64,000 nt of DNA. Origin: Rhynchopus euleeides (Eukaryota; Euglenozoa; Diplonemea; Diplonemida; Diplonemidae). The stretch's first letter is position 1. Each line of letters begins with the position of its first letter. The position numbers and the translations under genes are program-made. Location of the stretch: contig OY723290.1 in NCBI GenBank assembly GCA_963210315.1, positions 2,071,212 through 2,135,211 on the forward strand, read 5' to 3'. This document shows, piece by piece, positions 63,030-64,000 of this stretch. The notes under the pieces are model-generated. The model did no database searches, was not told the DNA's origin, and was given only the letters and a program-made list of their open reading frames with translations.

Positions 63030-64000
63030 GTCATCCTGCACTGTGGGCACTCAGATTCCTGAAAATCCTTGGCTGTGGGCATTCAGATTCCTGAGAATCC
63101 TGAGCTTGTGGGCATTCAGATTCCTGAGAGTCCTTGGCTGTGGGCATTCAGATTCCTGAAAATCCTTGGCTGTGGGCATTCAGAATCCTGAGAGTCCTTG
63201 GCTGTGGGCATTCAGATTCCTGAGAGTCCTTGGCTGTGGGCATTCAGATTCCTGAAAATCCTTGGCTGTGGGCATTCAGATTCCTGAGAATCCTGAGCTT
63301 GTGGGCATTCAGATTCCTGAGAGTCCTTGGCTGTGGGCATTCAGATTCCTGAGAGTCCTTGGCTTGTGGGCATTCAGATTCCTGAGAGTCCTTGGCTGTG
63401 GGCATTCAGATTCCTGAGAATCCTGAGCTTGTGGGCATTCAGAATCCTGAGAGTCCTTGGCTGTGGGCATTCAGATTCCTGAGAGTCCTTGGCTGTGGGC
63501 ATTCAGATTCCTGAAAATCCTTGGCTGTGGGCATTCAGATTCCTGAGAATCCTGAGCTTGTGGGCATTCAGGTTCCTGAGAGTCCTTGGCTGTGGGCATT
63601 CAGATTCCTGAGAGTCCTTGGCTGTGGGCATTCAGATTCCTGAAAATCCTTGGCTGTGGGCATTCAGATTCCTGAGAATCCTGAGCTTGTGGGCATTCAG
63701 ATTCCTGAGAGTCCTGAGCTTGTGGGCATTCAGATTCCTGAGAATCCTGAGCTTGTGGGCATTCAGATTCCTGAGAGTCCTTGGCTGTGGGCATTCAGAT
63801 TCCTGAGAGTCCTTGGCTGTGGGCATTCAGATTCCTGAAAATCCTTGGCTGTGGGCATTCAGATTCCTGAGAATCCTGAGCTTGTGGGCATTCAGATTCC
63901 TGAGAGTCCTGAGCTTGTGGGCATTCAGATTCCTGAGAATCCTGAGCTTGTGGGCATTCAGATTCCTGAGAGTCCTTGGCTGTGGGCATTCAGATTCCTG
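63030..64000. repeat. 32/33 bp minisatellite, running off the window
   Basis: Units of the form GTGGGCATTCAGATTCCTGA followed by GAGTCCTTGGCT (32 bp), or by GAATCCTGAGCTT (33 bp), or the GAAAATCCTTGGCT variant, repeat about 30 times to the window end. Because 33 is a multiple of three, parts read as open frames on both strands (for example minus-strand QDSQESECPQ repeats). I see no start, signal or conservation that would make it coding. Confidence 0.9.

Noticed and set aside
63600..63989. Short repeat proteins encoded by the minisatellite
   Set aside because: Open frames on both strands result from 33 bp units; 32 bp units break the frame repeatedly.

Overview
The window is nuclear DNA of a GC-rich eukaryote. 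Its genes have short spliceosomal introns (46-131 bp; all seven donor sites in the first copy of each spliced gene begin GTAT), and its products include kinesin, a mitochondrial ATPase inhibitor and several multidomain low-complexity proteins. There are large repeat arrays and several classes of transposable element. I cannot assign a species; a free-living or algal protist with functional mitochondria fits best. Every host gene I can support lies on the + strand.

Layout. 1-8.4 kb is repeat-rich and largely non-genic: a palindromic ATACGATAAT repeat, a ~1.15 kb foldback element, CCCATCGA-type minisatellites, TATTGTTTAC clusters, a hAT transposase relic split by a ~170 bp inverted-repeat element, and a stray copy of a retrotransposon terminal sequence. 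8.4-17.8 kb is a tandem array in which methionine adenosyltransferase (MAT) alternates with a secreted or membrane cysteine-rich protein: three MAT genes and three Cys-rich genes, with a 3059 bp period between copies 2 and 3. 19.4-22.9 kb holds a low-complexity protein and a CAMKK/LKB1-like kinase with an RIIa-type docking domain. 25.4-27.0 kb is a piggyBac-type element with TTAA duplications and 18 bp perfect inverted ends. 28.4 kb holds an IF1-like F1-ATPase inhibitor.

29.3-44.4 kb is a ~15 kb satellite with a 41 bp monomer in two subfamilies, higher-order periods of about 1.80 kb, and duplicated non-satellite inserts. 45.0-50.05 kb is a complete-looking tyrosine-recombinase (YR) retrotransposon on the minus strand, with split direct repeats (A1-ORFs-B1-A2-B2) and ORF order gag-YR-RT/RNase H. 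Its gag and YR share one frame separated by a single UGA, and RT lies in the -1 frame. It is nested in a palindromic repeat family and followed by a ~556 bp inverted-repeat element.

51.6-62.9 kb carries a kinesin-13-like motor (three exons), an MPPED-type metallophosphoesterase interrupted by one in-frame TAG between metal-binding motifs, and a 2600-residue coiled-coil protein with a tandem CCCH-like zinc module, a PH-like region and a RanBP2-type zinc finger. The window ends in a 32/33 bp minisatellite that runs off the edge.

The strongest candidates for something new are the YR retrotransposon (gene order, UGA and -1 frame arrangement, zinc-finger Gag), the MAT/Cys-rich alternating array with its repeated Cys module, the tandem zinc module, and the higher-order organisation of the 41 bp satellite.
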